Positions 20,132-28,680 of a stretch of DNA of 64,000 nucleotides are shown in pieces. Both the position numbers and the translations under genes were made by a program. Position 1 is the stretch's first letter, and every line of letters starts with the position of its first letter. This DNA comes from Sphingomonadales bacterium (GTDB taxonomy: Bacteria > Pseudomonadota > Alphaproteobacteria > Sphingomonadales > Sphingomonadaceae), in assembly GCA_004173185.1 (NCBI GenBank), contig SEFZ01000013.1, positions 1 to 64,000 of the forward strand, given 5' to 3'. The notes beneath the pieces were generated by a model. That model was given only the letters and a program-made list of their open reading frames with translations. It was not told where the DNA came from and ran no database searches.

Positions 20132-22069
20132 ATGTCCGACAGTGTCTATCCCGTTCCTGAAGAATGGGCACGCAAAGCGCGCGTGGACGCGGCCGGCTAT
20201 GAGAAACTCCATGGCCTCAGCCTCGCGGATCCGGGCAGCTTCTGGCTGGAGCAGGCGCGGCGGCTCGACTGGATCAAGCGGCCAGAGATCGCGGGCGACT
20301 GGTCGTTTGACGAGAGTGATTTCCGGATCAGCTGGTTTGCGGACGGCAAACTCAATGTTTCGACGAACTGCATCGATCGGCATCTGGCGAAGCGTGGCGA
20401 TACAGTTGCGATCCTGTGGGAGCCGGATACGCCTTCGGAGCCATCGCGCAGCTACACCTATCGCCAGCTCCACGAAGAGGTTTGCCGCTTCGCCAATGTG
20501 CTGAAGGCGCAAGGCGTCAAGAAAGCCGACCGCGTCACCATCTATATGCCGATGATCCCGGAGGCGGCGTTTGCGCTGCTCGCTTGTGCGCGGATCGGGG
20601 CGATCCATTCGGTGGTGTTTGGCGGCTTCTCGCCCGAGGCGTTGGCAGGTCGGATCACCGATTGCGATTCGACCGTGGTGATTACCGCCGACGAGGGCCG
20701 GCGGGGCGGCAAGAAGGTTCCGCTCAAGGCCAATGTCGATATGGCCGCGGTGCATACGCCGTGTCTGGAAAAGGTGATCGTCGTGCGCGCCACTGGCGGC
20801 GACGTGGCGATGACCCCCGGCCGCGACGTTTGGTATGACGAAGCCGCGGCGCAGGTTTCCGCTGAATGCCCGGCCGAGCCGATGGGGGCGGAGGACCCGC
20901 TCTTCATCCTCTATACCTCGGGATCGACGGGCAAGCCCAAGGGCGTGCTGCACACCAGCGCGGGCTATCTGCTCTGGGCGAGCTACACGCATGAGCTGGT
21001 CTTCGATTACCGGCCCGGCCAGATTTACTGGTGCGCGGCGGATATCGGCTGGGTCACCGGACACAGCTATATCGTCTATGGCCCGCTCGCGAATGGCGCC
21101 ACGACGCTGATGTACGAAGGCGTGCCGAATTGGCCCGATGCTTCGCGCGTCTGGCAGGTGGTCGATCGCCACAAGGTCGAGATTCTCTACACCGCGCCCA
21201 CCGCGCTGCGTGCGCTGATGCGCGAAGGCGATGACTTCGTGACGGCTACGTCGCGCAAGTCGCTCAAGCTGCTTGGCACGGTTGGCGAGCCGATCAATCC
21301 AGAGGCGTGGCGCTGGTATCATGAAGTGGTCGGCGAAGGGCGCTGCCCGATCGTGGATACGTGGTGGCAGACCGAGACGGGCGGGCAGATGATCACGCCG
21401 CTTCCCGGTGCGACGGCGCTCAAGCCCGGTTCGGCGACGTTGCCGCTGCCGGGTGTCGATCCGCAGATCGTCGATGCCGAGGGCAATGTGTTGCACGGCG
21501 CGACCGAAGGAAACCTGTGTATCGCGCGGAGCTGGCCGGGGCAGATGCGCACCGTCTGGGGCGATCACGCGCGTTTCTTCCAGACCTATTTCAGCACCTA
21601 TCCCGGCAAATATTTTACCGGCGACGGCTGCCGTCGCGACGAGGATGGCTATTATTGGATCACCGGCCGGGTGGACGACGTCATCAACGTCTCCGGGCAC
21701 CGCATGGGCACCGCCGAGGTCGAAAGCGCATTGGTGCTCCATCCCAAGGTGGCGGAGGCCGCTGTCGTCGGCATGCCGCACGATATCAAGGGGCAGGGCA
21801 TCTACGCCTATGTGACGCTCAACGTCGGCGTTACGGCGGACGAGGCGCTTCGCAAGGAATTGCGCGACTGGGTGCGCACCGAGATCGGCCCGATCGCGAC
21901 GCCCGATGCGCTTCAATTCGCCCCCGGCCTGCCCAAGACCCGATCGGGCAAGATCATGCGCCGAATTTTGCGCAAGATCGCCGAGGGCGACGTCTCGGCG
22001 CTGGGCGATACGAGCACGCTGGCGGACCCATCGGTAGTGGACGATCTGGTGGCGAACCGAGTGGCGTGA
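20132..22069 (+). CDS. acs: Acetyl-coenzyme A synthetase
   Basis: 645 aa from ATG 20132 ([12 protein letters not shown]), preceded by AAGGAGAG. Adenylate-forming enzyme: P-loop-like [26 protein letters not shown], the hinge region [19 protein letters not shown], and the C-terminal [15 protein letters not shown] carrying the regulatory catalytic lysine that is reversibly acetylated in Acs enzymes. Activates acetate with ATP and CoA. Length is normal. Possibly propionate-active as well; sequence alone does not exclude this. Confidence 0.96.
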   Translation: MSDSVYPVPEEWARKARVDAAGYEKLHGLSLADPGSFWLEQARRLDWIKRPEIAGDWSFDESDFRISWFADGKLNVSTNCIDRHLAKRGDTVAILWEPDTPSEPSRSYTYRQLHEEVCRFANVLKAQGVKKADRVTIYMPMIPEAAFALLACARIGAIHSVVFGGFSPEALAGRITDCDSTVVITADEGRRGGKKVPLKANVDMAAVHTPCLEKVIVVRATGGDVAMTPGRDVWYDEAAAQVSAECPAEPMGAEDPLFILYTSGSTGKPKGVLHTSAGYLLWASYTHELVFDYRPGQIYWCAADIGWVTGHSYIVYGPLANGATTLMYEGVPNWPDASRVWQVVDRHKVEILYTAPTALRALMREGDDFVTATSRKSLKLLGTVGEPINPEAWRWYHEVVGEGRCPIVDTWWQTETGGQMITPLPGATALKPGSATLPLPGVDPQIVDAEGNVLHGATEGNLCIARSWPGQMRTVWGDHARFFQTYFSTYPGKYFTGDGCRRDEDGYYWITGRVDDVINVSGHRMGTAEVESALVLHPKVAEAAVVGMPHDIKGQGIYAYVTLNVGVTADEALRKELRDWVRTEIGPIATPDALQFAPGLPKTRSGKIMRRILRKIAEGDVSALGDTSTLADPSVVDDLVANRVA

Positions 22070-22118
22070 TGCAGCGAAGCGCTTAGGTTTTCTGCAACTG
22101 TATGCAGCGATGATTGCA

Positions 22119-22170
22119 TTTGCTGCAACTGGGAACCAGGGCCATATGGGTGATGCTGCATTGCAGCAAA
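22119..22170. promoter_or_regulatory. Inverted pair of TTTGCTGCAA / TTGCAGCAAA sites
   Basis: TTTGCTGCAA at 22119-22128 and its exact reverse complement TTGCAGCAAA at 22161-22170, 42 bases apart (about four helical turns). Each arm is itself close to a TTTGC-N-GCAAA palindrome, the look of a dimeric regulator site. CTGCAACTG also recurs at 22092 and 22123. Could alternatively be the foot of an RNA stem. Confidence 0.4.
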
Positions 22171-22190
22171 ACTCCAGTCCCGAGGTTCCT

Positions 22191-22244
22191 ATGCTTACGT
22201 GTATCGCGCTCTATATCTCTTATCGCCGCGAGTTCGCCGCCTGA
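22191..22244 (+). CDS. Possible 17-residue small protein or leader peptide
   Basis: ATG preceded by GAGG at five bases, encoding MLTCIALYISYRREFAA and a TGA stop. It is followed 28 bases later by a strong terminator hairpin, as expected for an independent small transcript. Hydrophobic start, basic end. No known family; could be chance. Confidence 0.25.
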   Translation: MLTCIALYISYRREFAA

Positions 22245-22272
22245 TATCGCGCTGAAATAATGTAAGGAAATT

Positions 22273-22298
22273 GGGGGAGCGGCGACGCTCCCCCTTTT
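22273..22298 (+). terminator. Rho-independent terminator
   Basis: Perfect eight-base stem GGGGGAGC / GCTCCCCC around a six-base loop, followed by TTTT and further Ts. It would end transcripts from acs or from the small transcript upstream. Confidence 0.85.
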
Positions 22299-22362
22299 CT
22301 TTTGCGCTACCGTTTTCCCGAATTTCGCAATTGTCCGAGCCATTTTCCGGCGTTACACCCGA

Positions 22363-22374
22363 ATAATACACCAA
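22363..22374. promoter_or_regulatory. ATAATACACCAA element before the M13 peptidase gene
   Basis: Twelve bases, 18-29 bases upstream of the start codon. They are the exact reverse complement of TTGGTGTATTAT at 26913-26924 upstream of the GntR regulator gene. A second TACACC sits just before it at 22354. Suggests a shared operator, possibly for the GntR protein. Confidence 0.35.
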
Positions 22375-22391
22375 TTCCGGGGAACGCACCG

Positions 22392-24440
22392 ATGATGCTC
22401 AACAAACTTCACCTGCTTGCGGGCAGCGCAATGCTGCTTGGCCTTGCGGCACCTGCCTTTGCCCAGACCGCTCCTGCCGCATCGAGCGCGCCGCGCTATG
22501 GCAGCTTCGGTGTCGACCTTAGCGCGCAGAAGAAGTCCGTGAAGCCCGGCGACGATTTCTGGACATTCGCCAACGGCAATTGGGCCGATACCGTGGAGAT
22601 CGCGCCCGATCGTGCGTCGGCCGGTTATGGCGTGATGCTGTCGGTCGAAGCCGAAGCCAATGTCCGCGCCATCCTCGACGATATGGCGAAGAACCCCAGC
22701 GCTTATGGCGCGCAGGGCAAGCAGGTCGGCGATTTCTACGCTGCCTGGATGGACGAAGCCGGCATCGAAGCGCGCGGCACCGCGCCGCTCAAGCCCTATC
22801 TCGACACCATCGCTGCGGTGAAGGACTATGCCGGCCTGCAATTGCTGTTCGCGTCCACCGGCTATGCCGCGCCGGTTGGGCCTGGGATCATCCCCGATCT
22901 CGCCGATCCGACGCGCTACACCGCGATCGTCGGCCAGGGCGATCTCGGCATGCCGCGCGATTATTATCTGCTCGCGGGCGAGAAGTATGACGTCTTCCGC
23001 GCCGCCTATCGCGCTTATGTTCTGAAGCTCCAGGAACTGGCCGGCATCCCCGATGCCGCCGCCAAGACCGATGCGATCATCGCGCTGGAGACCAAACTCG
23101 CCGAAAAGATGTGGTCGCCCGAACAGAGCCGCGACATCGCCAAGCTCAATGATCCGCAGACGATCGCCGGGCTCGAGGCCAAGGCACCCGAGTTCGATTG
23201 GGAGCTGATGCTCAAGAAGGCCGGCATCGACAAGGCACCGACCATCATCATGGCGAACAACACCGCGATCACCGAGATCGGCAAGGTGATGGTCGCAACC
23301 CCGTTGCAGACCTGGAAGGATTATCTCGCGTTCCGCTTCATCAGCGATAATGCGAACTATCTCCCCAAGGCATTCGACGACACCAGGTTTGGTTTCTATT
23401 CGAAGACGCTGAGCGGCGTGCAGACCAAGCGCGATCGCTGGAAGCGCGGCATCCAGCTGGTCAATGGCGCGCTCGGCGAGTCGGTCGGCGCGATCTATGT
23501 CGCTCGCCATTATCCGCCTGCATCGTCGACGCAGATGAACGAGCTGATCGAGAATCTGCGCGGCGCCTATAAGCAGCGCATCGAAGGTGCGCCGTGGATG
23601 GATGACGCGACCCGCAAGGCGGCGCTCGTCAAGCTCGCCGCGTTCGAGCCGCGCGTCGGGCATCCCGACAAATATCTCGATTATTCGTCGCTTGTGGTGG
23701 ACCGCAACGACGCGCTCGGCAACGCGATGCGCTCGGGCGAGTTTCAGCACCAGCTCGAGCTACAGCGCTTCCCCAAGCCGGTCGATCGTTCGCTATGGGG
23801 CATGACGCCGCAGACGGTGAACGCCTATTACAACCCGCTGGCGAACCAGATCACCTTCCCGGCAGCGATCCTGCAGGCACCCTATTTTGATCCCAACGCC
23901 GATCCGGCAGTCAATTACGGTGCGATCGGCGCGATCATCGGCCATGAAATGGGTCATGGTTTCGACGATCAGGGCAGCCAGTTCGGCCCGACCGGCAAGT
24001 TCGAAAATTGGTGGAGCGACGCGGCCAAGGCAGCGTTCAAGGAGCGTACCGGCGCGCTCACCGCGCAGTTCGATGAGTATGAGCCAATCCCGGGCACCAA
24101 GATCAACGGCAAGCTGACCCTTGGCGAGAATATCGGCGATCTCGGCGGTCTGGAGGCGGCCTATGGCGCGTACCAGATGTATCAGGCCAAGCATGGCAAG
24201 GCGAAGGTGATCGATGGCGTTACCGGCGATCAGCGCTTCTTCCTGTCTTATGCCCAGGCCTGGCAGTCCAAGTCGCGCGACAACGCCCTGCTCCAGCAGC
24301 TGAAGACCGATCCGCACTCGCCTGCCACCGCTCGCGTCAACGGCATCGTCCGCAATGTCGACGCCTGGTACAAAGCGTTCAACATCCAGCCGGGCGACGC
24401 GCTGTATCTCCCACCCGAGAAGCGCGTGAAGATCTGGTAA
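22392..24440 (+). CDS. pepO: Secreted M13-family metallopeptidase (neprilysin/PepO-like)
   Basis: 682 aa from ATG 22392 (a second ATG follows immediately). Signal peptide ends near PAFAQ. M13_N domain fills the first about 430 residues. The catalytic M13 domain has VNAYYNPLANQITFPAAIL, the zinc motif HEMGH (in IIGHEMGHGFDDQG), and GENIGDLGGLEAAYGAY with the third zinc ligand Glu. Ends with a CxxW-like variant ending VKIW. Cleaves oligopeptides in the periplasm or outside. Divergently placed opposite a peptide transporter gene, which fits peptide scavenging. Confidence 0.94.
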   Translation: MMLNKLHLLAGSAMLLGLAAPAFAQTAPAASSAPRYGSFGVDLSAQKKSVKPGDDFWTFANGNWADTVEIAPDRASAGYGVMLSVEAEANVRAILDDMAKNPSAYGAQGKQVGDFYAAWMDEAGIEARGTAPLKPYLDTIAAVKDYAGLQLLFASTGYAAPVGPGIIPDLADPTRYTAIVGQGDLGMPRDYYLLAGEKYDVFRAAYRAYVLKLQELAGIPDAAAKTDAIIALETKLAEKMWSPEQSRDIAKLNDPQTIAGLEAKAPEFDWELMLKKAGIDKAPTIIMANNTAITEIGKVMVATPLQTWKDYLAFRFISDNANYLPKAFDDTRFGFYSKTLSGVQTKRDRWKRGIQLVNGALGESVGAIYVARHYPPASSTQMNELIENLRGAYKQRIEGAPWMDDATRKAALVKLAAFEPRVGHPDKYLDYSSLVVDRNDALGNAMRSGEFQHQLELQRFPKPVDRSLWGMTPQTVNAYYNPLANQITFPAAILQAPYFDPNADPAVNYGAIGAIIGHEMGHGFDDQGSQFGPTGKFENWWSDAAKAAFKERTGALTAQFDEYEPIPGTKINGKLTLGENIGDLGGLEAAYGAYQMYQAKHGKAKVIDGVTGDQRFFLSYAQAWQSKSRDNALLQQLKTDPHSPATARVNGIVRNVDAWYKAFNIQPGDALYLPPEKRVKIW

Positions 24441-24462
24441 GCTGATCTGAGTTCGATCTCTG

Positions 24463-24500
24463 AAAGGCGCGTCGCACCCCGTGTGCGGCGCGCCTTTCTT
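24463..24500 (+). terminator. Terminator of the M13 peptidase gene
   Basis: 15-base stem starting AAAGGCGCG and closing CGCGCCTTT with one mismatch and a short CCCCG-type loop, followed by CTTTTCT. Lies 22 bases after the stop codon. Confidence 0.85.
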
Positions 24501-24524
24501 TTCTGACAATCGGCTATCTGAAAC

Positions 24525-24565
24525 AAAAAAAGGGGGGGCGCACCCGGCGGGTGCGCCCCTTTTTT
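24525..24565 (-). terminator. Terminator of the POT transporter gene
   Basis: A-tract, then stem GGGGCGCACCC with loop GGC and GGGTGCGCCCC, then a T-tract. Symmetric, so it can act on both strands; it sits 20 bases after the stop of the transporter gene. Confidence 0.88.
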
Positions 24566-24584
24566 GTAGCGTCGCTGCGGGGGC

Positions 24585-26141
24585 TTAGATTGCCTCCGCG
24601 CCTGTGTTGGTCTCGTCCTTGCCCAGCGTATCGAGGTGCATCAGCTTGGTGACGAGCCAGCTCACCGGCACTGCGATCAGGCCGATGATGATGATGTACC
24701 AGCCGATCGAATGATAGACTTCGAGCACGCGGTCTCCGCCTGCGCCTTCGCCGCCCGTTGCCTGGGCGATCTTGGCAGCGAGGAAATTGCCCGCCGCGGT
24801 CGACAGGAACCATGTGCCCATCATCAGGCCGACCATCGAGCCGGTCGCCATGCGGGTCATGCTGGAAAGGCCGACCGGCGAGAAGCAGAGCTCGGCCGTC
24901 GAGTGGAACAGGTAGAGCGCGATGACCCAAATCATCGGCGTCATCGCATCGCCGCGGGCAGCGCCCCAGACGAGCACGAGGAAGCCGAGGCCAACCTGGA
25001 TCAGGCCGAACGCGAATTTGAGCGGTGCGCTCGGCTCCAGTCCGCGCTTGCCGAGCCAGGTCCACAACATACCGAACAGAGGCGCCAGCGTGATGATCCA
25101 GAAGCTGTTGACCGACTGGAACCACGAAGCCGGCATTTCCCAGCCGAGGAAGTGGCGATCGACGCGCTCATCGGTGAACACGTTAAGCGACGAGCCGGCC
25201 TGTTCGAACAATGCCCAGAATAACGGGCAAAGCGCGATCAGATAGAGCGCCGCGAAGATGCGGTGACGCTCCACCCTGGGGAGCGTGAAGATCGAGCGAT
25301 AGAAGATGTAGAGGAAGGTCACGCCGAAACAGGCGAGCAGCAAGGTGCCGACCAGGCTCTCCTGGCGGATCAGCAGGAATGCGACGCCGACGGTGGCGAG
25401 CGATCCCAGATAGATCAGCCATTCGCGCGACACGCCTACGGCAGTGCGCTGGGTGAGTAATGCCGGGGCCGGGGGCGATCCCGCATCATATAGCTCGCGG
25501 CGAAACAGCACGAATACAACCAGCCCGAGCAGCATGCCGATGCCCGCCGCGCCGAAGCCATAGGCCCAGCCGATTCGCTCGCCGAGAATGCCGACGATGA
25601 TCGGCCCCAGGAACGCGCCGGTGTTGATGCCCATATAGAAGATCGAGAACGCACCATCGCGGCGCACATCGTCGCGGCGATAGAGCTGGCCGACGAGCAC
25701 CGAGATATTGGCTTTCAGGAAGCCGGTGCCGACGATGATGAAGGCGAGGCCCGCATAGAAGCCGTTGAGATAGCCGCCTTGCTCACCCTGTGGCCCTTCG
25801 ACCAACGCAATCAGCAAATGTCCGATCGCGATCAGTACGCCGCCTGCGAGCACCGCTTTTCTGGCACCCAGATATTTATCGGCGAGATAGCCGCCGATCA
25901 CCGGCGTGATGTACACCATCGAGGTGTAGGCGCCGTAGATGGCGTAGGCCGGGTCCTTGTCGAACAGGAAGTGCTTGGTCAGGTAGAAGATCAGGATGGC
26001 GCGCATGCCGTAATAAGAGAAGCGCTCCCACATCTCCGCGAAGAACAGCATGTAGAGCCCGCGCGGGTGCCCCAAAAATGTCTTCGCGTCGGCGGGAATG
26101 CCCCCGCCTGCCGCACCACCTGCTGCTGCCGTGTCTACCAT
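24585..26141 (-). CDS. POT/PTR-family proton-dependent oligopeptide transporter
   Basis: 518 aa from ATG 26141 with AGAGG upstream. Family signatures: FFAEMWERFSYYGMRAIL in helix 1 (the ExxER-like E-x-W-E-R-F-S-Y-Y motif), and helix 5 region FSIFYMGINTGAF, the PTR2 signature. About 12-14 membrane helices, ending SIGWYIIIIGLIAVPVSWLV. Imports di- and tripeptides with protons. Convergent with the secreted M13 peptidase gene, which could supply the peptides. Confidence 0.94.
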   Translation of the reverse strand: MVDTAAAGGAAGGGIPADAKTFLGHPRGLYMLFFAEMWERFSYYGMRAILIFYLTKHFLFDKDPAYAIYGAYTSMVYITPVIGGYLADKYLGARKAVLAGGVLIAIGHLLIALVEGPQGEQGGYLNGFYAGLAFIIVGTGFLKANISVLVGQLYRRDDVRRDGAFSIFYMGINTGAFLGPIIVGILGERIGWAYGFGAAGIGMLLGLVVFVLFRRELYDAGSPPAPALLTQRTAVGVSREWLIYLGSLATVGVAFLLIRQESLVGTLLLACFGVTFLYIFYRSIFTLPRVERHRIFAALYLIALCPLFWALFEQAGSSLNVFTDERVDRHFLGWEMPASWFQSVNSFWIITLAPLFGMLWTWLGKRGLEPSAPLKFAFGLIQVGLGFLVLVWGAARGDAMTPMIWVIALYLFHSTAELCFSPVGLSSMTRMATGSMVGLMMGTWFLSTAAGNFLAAKIAQATGGEGAGGDRVLEVYHSIGWYIIIIGLIAVPVSWLVTKLMHLDTLGKDETNTGAEAI

Positions 26142-26306
26142 GTAGCCTCTTGTATTTGCTTGGATCCCGCGCTTGCTGGCGGGATGGATGGCGCGGAGAC
26201 TAGACAGATCGAAGCGCCTGTAAAGCGTGGCTTGTTGCACGCGCGCGGCGCAATTCCGATCATCGGTGCAGCAGAGCGATTTGCGGGATGCCCCCAGCCT
26301 TCCTAG

Positions 26307-26912
26307 ATGCGGACCATGTTCAATGATCGCACGACGCCTCTTTCGTTTCTAAAGACCCGCCGTTCGGGCAAGCCGCGCGAGATGATCGCGCCTGGACCCA
26401 GTCGCGAGCAACTGCTCGAGATGGTCGATGTCGCATCGCGCACTCCCGATCATGGCAAGCTCTTCCCCTGGCGCTTCGTAATCGTGCCCGATGGTGCCCG
26501 CGAGGCGCTGGCCGGGAAACTCGGCGAGATCATCCTGGCGGAGAAGGCCGATGCCGGACCGCGCGACGTGGAAGCCGCTCGGGACTTTGCCCTGCAGGCA
26601 CCCGCATTGATCGTGGTGCTCTCCGCCCCGATCCACGGGCACAAAATTCCCTTGTGGGAACAGGAGCTTTCGGCCGGCGCGGTGTGCATGAACCTGCTCC
26701 ACTCCGTGCACGCCATGGGGTTCGTTGGCGGGTGGATCAGCGGCTGGGCAGCTTATTCGGATGCGGTGCGCGATCTGTTCGGGAAGGAAGGCGAGCGTAT
26801 CGCCGGCTTCATGTTTATCGGCACGCCGGCACGGCCGCTGGAGGAGCGCCCCCGGCCGGTACTGTCCGAAATCGTACAGTTTTGGGAATCGGGCTCTGGA
26901 CTCGATGCCTAG
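26307..26912 (+). CDS. Nitroreductase-family FMN oxidoreductase (YdjA-like)
   Basis: 201 aa, the short single-domain nitroreductase form. N-terminal FLKTRRSGKPREM is the FMN phosphate-binding region, HGKLFPWRFVIV follows, and GFVGGWISGWAAY is the second flavin contact. Ends with the FIGTPARPLEERPRP pattern typical of YdjA-like proteins. NAD(P)H-dependent reduction of an unknown substrate. ATG 26307 is used; 26316 is also possible. Confidence 0.85.
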   Translation: MRTMFNDRTTPLSFLKTRRSGKPREMIAPGPSREQLLEMVDVASRTPDHGKLFPWRFVIVPDGAREALAGKLGEIILAEKADAGPRDVEAARDFALQAPALIVVLSAPIHGHKIPLWEQELSAGAVCMNLLHSVHAMGFVGGWISGWAAYSDAVRDLFGKEGERIAGFMFIGTPARPLEERPRPVLSEIVQFWESGSGLDA

Positions 26913-26924
26913 TTGGTGTATTAT
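26913..26924. promoter_or_regulatory. TTGGTGTATTAT element before the GntR gene
   Basis: Lies 6-17 bases before the start codon of the GntR regulator, overlapping where its ribosome binding site would be. Exact inverse copy of 22363-22374 upstream of the M13 peptidase gene. A GntR (YtrA-type) autoregulatory site is the simplest reading. The TATTAT part could also be a -10 hexamer of a near-leaderless promoter. Confidence 0.35.
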
Positions 26925-26930
26925 ATCAGC

Positions 26931-27287
26931 ATGACAGCCTTAGAGCATGAAGACTCGCCCGTATATCTGAAGCTCCGTGCGAGCATCGCTGCGGCGATCC
27001 TGCGCGGGCAATATGGCGCCGGCGATCAGCTTCCCTCGGTGCGCGCGCTGGCAGCCGAGCATGGCGCCAATCCGCTGACGGTGGCCAAGGCGTATCAAAG
27101 CTTCCAGGACGATGACTATGTCGAGGTTCGCCGTGGCGTCGGCATGTTCGTGCTGCCCGGCGCTGTCGAGCGGTTGCGCATCGCCGAGCGTGAGCGCTTC
27201 CTCAACGGCCATTGGCCACGGGTGAAGGATCACATCGCTCTGCTCGGGCTCGACGTGAACGAACTTCTGGGCCGCGAACTGGCATAA
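26931..27287 (+). CDS. Short GntR-family regulator (YtrA-like)
   Basis: 118 aa from ATG 26931. Winged helix-turn-helix with the GntR signature: SPVYLKLRASIAAAILRGQY, GDQLPSVRALAAEHGANPLTVAKAYQ, then the wing DYVEVRRGVGMFVL. The C-terminal part is only a short helical dimerisation tail, the YtrA type, with no ligand domain. These often regulate transporter or envelope genes in their own operon. Here the downstream gene (gap 11 bases) is a signal peptidase I, so it probably controls it. Confidence 0.88.
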   Translation: MTALEHEDSPVYLKLRASIAAAILRGQYGAGDQLPSVRALAAEHGANPLTVAKAYQSFQDDDYVEVRRGVGMFVLPGAVERLRIAERERFLNGHWPRVKDHIALLGLDVNELLGRELA

Positions 27288-27298
27288 AGGGGCAGGAT

Positions 27299-28141
27299 AT
27301 GAAGCGGTTTGCCATTCCGAACCGGCTCAAACCCTTCACGCCCTGGATCTTGCTGGTGCTCGGCACCTTCACCTTCCAGACCGCGATCGCCAAACCCTTT
27401 TACATTCCCTCCGAATCGATGATGCCGGTGTTGCAGACGGGCGATCGGCTGGTCGTGTCCAAATATCCTTATGGCTATGCCTATTCCTCACTCACCATCC
27501 ATGGCAGCGCGGTCGTGCCCGGGCGGCTGTTTGGCGGGCTGCCCGAGCGTGGCGACATCGTAACGGTGGCGCGGCGCGGCGATGGCGCGGACCTCATCAA
27601 GCGGGTGATCGGCTTGCCGGGCGATACGATTGCGTTGAGCCATGGTCAGGTGATCCTGAACGGTGTGCGGGTGCCCCGCGTCTATAGCGGGCATGCGATG
27701 ATCCCGGTCGATGCCAACACGCCATGCGATGCGCCGATGGTTCGCCCGTTCCGCAAGCCGGGGCCGGATGGCGCGCTTTATTGCCAGCTTCCGCTGTTTC
27801 GCGAGACGCTGCCGAACGGCGCGCGCTACGATACCGTTGATCTGGGCGATACCGATCTGCCCAACGGCTATATCAGCCCGCGCGACAATTTTGCGGCGGT
27901 CCGGGTGCCCGAAGGCCATGTGTTCCTGATGGGCGATAATCGCGATCAATCCGCCGACAGCCGCTTCACGCTGGAGGAAAATGGGCTGGGCGGCGCGGTG
28001 CCGCTGGAGAGCGTCAGCGGGCGGGCCGAGTTCGTCACGCACAGCTATAATGGCGATGCTGCCTGGTTTAATCCGGTGAGCTGGGTGCGCGAATTGCGCG
28101 GGGGCCGCGCGGGCGCGTCGCTGCGTCCTGAAAGGGACTGA
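27299..28141 (+). CDS. lepB: Signal peptidase I
   Basis: 280 aa from ATG 27299, preceded by GGGGCAGG. One N-terminal membrane segment (WILLVLGTFTFQTAI). Catalytic Ser in YIPSESMMPVLQTGDRLVV, catalytic Lys in ADLIKRVIGLPGDTI, and the GDNRDQSADSRF box E. Between boxes D and E is an insertion with two Cys residues (TPCDAP, LYCQL), which could form a disulfide. Cleaves Sec/Tat signal peptides at the periplasmic face. Placement after a GntR regulator is atypical for the housekeeping lepB, so it may be an additional, regulated copy. Confidence 0.94.
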   Translation: MKRFAIPNRLKPFTPWILLVLGTFTFQTAIAKPFYIPSESMMPVLQTGDRLVVSKYPYGYAYSSLTIHGSAVVPGRLFGGLPERGDIVTVARRGDGADLIKRVIGLPGDTIALSHGQVILNGVRVPRVYSGHAMIPVDANTPCDAPMVRPFRKPGPDGALYCQLPLFRETLPNGARYDTVDLGDTDLPNGYISPRDNFAAVRVPEGHVFLMGDNRDQSADSRFTLEENGLGGAVPLESVSGRAEFVTHSYNGDAAWFNPVSWVRELRGGRAGASLRPERD

Positions 28142-28440
28142 TGCTTATTATCACCGGCACCTTCCGCGTGCCGCCGTTAAATCTGGACGCCGCTCGTCCG
28201 CATATGGCCGCGATGATCGCCGCCAGCCGCGCCGAGGATGGCTGTCTGCACTATAGCTATGGCGAGGACGTGCTCGATGCCGGGCTGATCCGCGTCACCG
28301 AACATTGGGCAAGCCGCGAGGCGCTGGCCGCCCATGGCTTGGCCGATCACATCAGGGCGTGGCGCGCGAGCTGGCCTGCGCTTGGGATCGGCGAGCGCGA
28401 TCTGACGCTGTTCGCGGCGGACGAGGGCGTGGCCTGCTAG
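28141..28440 (+). CDS. Antibiotic biosynthesis monooxygenase-domain protein (putative quinol monooxygenase)
   Basis: 99 aa ferredoxin-like ABM domain: MLIITGTFRVPPLNLDAARP, EDGCLHYSYGEDVLDAG, RVTEHWASREALAAH. Resembles YgiN-like cofactor-free quinol monooxygenases; a dimeric small cytoplasmic enzyme. ATG overlaps the lepB stop by one base, so it is the third gene of gntR-lepB-abm. The functional link to signal peptidase is not clear. Confidence 0.8.
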   Translation: MLIITGTFRVPPLNLDAARPHMAAMIAASRAEDGCLHYSYGEDVLDAGLIRVTEHWASREALAAHGLADHIRAWRASWPALGIGERDLTLFAADEGVAC

Positions 28441-28500
28441 GCAGATATCCCTAGGCAGGGCTTCACGATTTGCTTCAGACTCGCCGGCTATTCCAGCATC

Positions 28501-28680
28501 ATGCGCCTGTATCTCGCTTTGCCGCTCCTGCTTCTCTACGCTTGCCACGCGCCCACCGAAGCGCCGGCGCCGGCCGACCCTGTCAACGAAGCAACCGTCG
28601 AGCAATCGATGGAAAACAGCCAGTTCTCGCTCGAGGATCAGATCATCAACGAGGCCGTGGCCGACAACGCCAATAGCTAA
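28501..28680 (+). CDS. Small lipoprotein, 59 residues
   Basis: ATG at 28501; signal sequence LYLALPLLLLYAC with a lipobox-like LYAC, then an acidic/Ala-Pro region (HAPTEAPAPADPVNEATVEQ) and ending EAVADNANS. No known domain. The stop codon overlaps the convergent acyl-CoA dehydrogenase stop. Short but has clear lipoprotein architecture. Confidence 0.55.
   Translation: MRLYLALPLLLLYACHAPTEAPAPADPVNEATVEQSMENSQFSLEDQIINEAVADNANS

Larger units (their letters stand above)
22070..22391. other. Intergenic region between acs and the M13 peptidase gene
   Basis: 322 bases without a recognised large gene. It holds, in order, TGCAGC/CTGCAA-rich repeats (22092-22170), a possible 17-codon reading frame (22191-22244), a strong terminator (22273-22298), and an element at 22363-22374 shared with the GntR promoter. 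The layout would fit a short RNA or leader peptide transcript ending at the terminator; this is inference. Confidence 0.6.

Noticed and set aside
20108..21916. A 602-codon frame on the minus strand opposite acs
   Set aside because: No motifs, and acs on the plus strand is unmistakable. Antisense shadow of a GC-rich gene.
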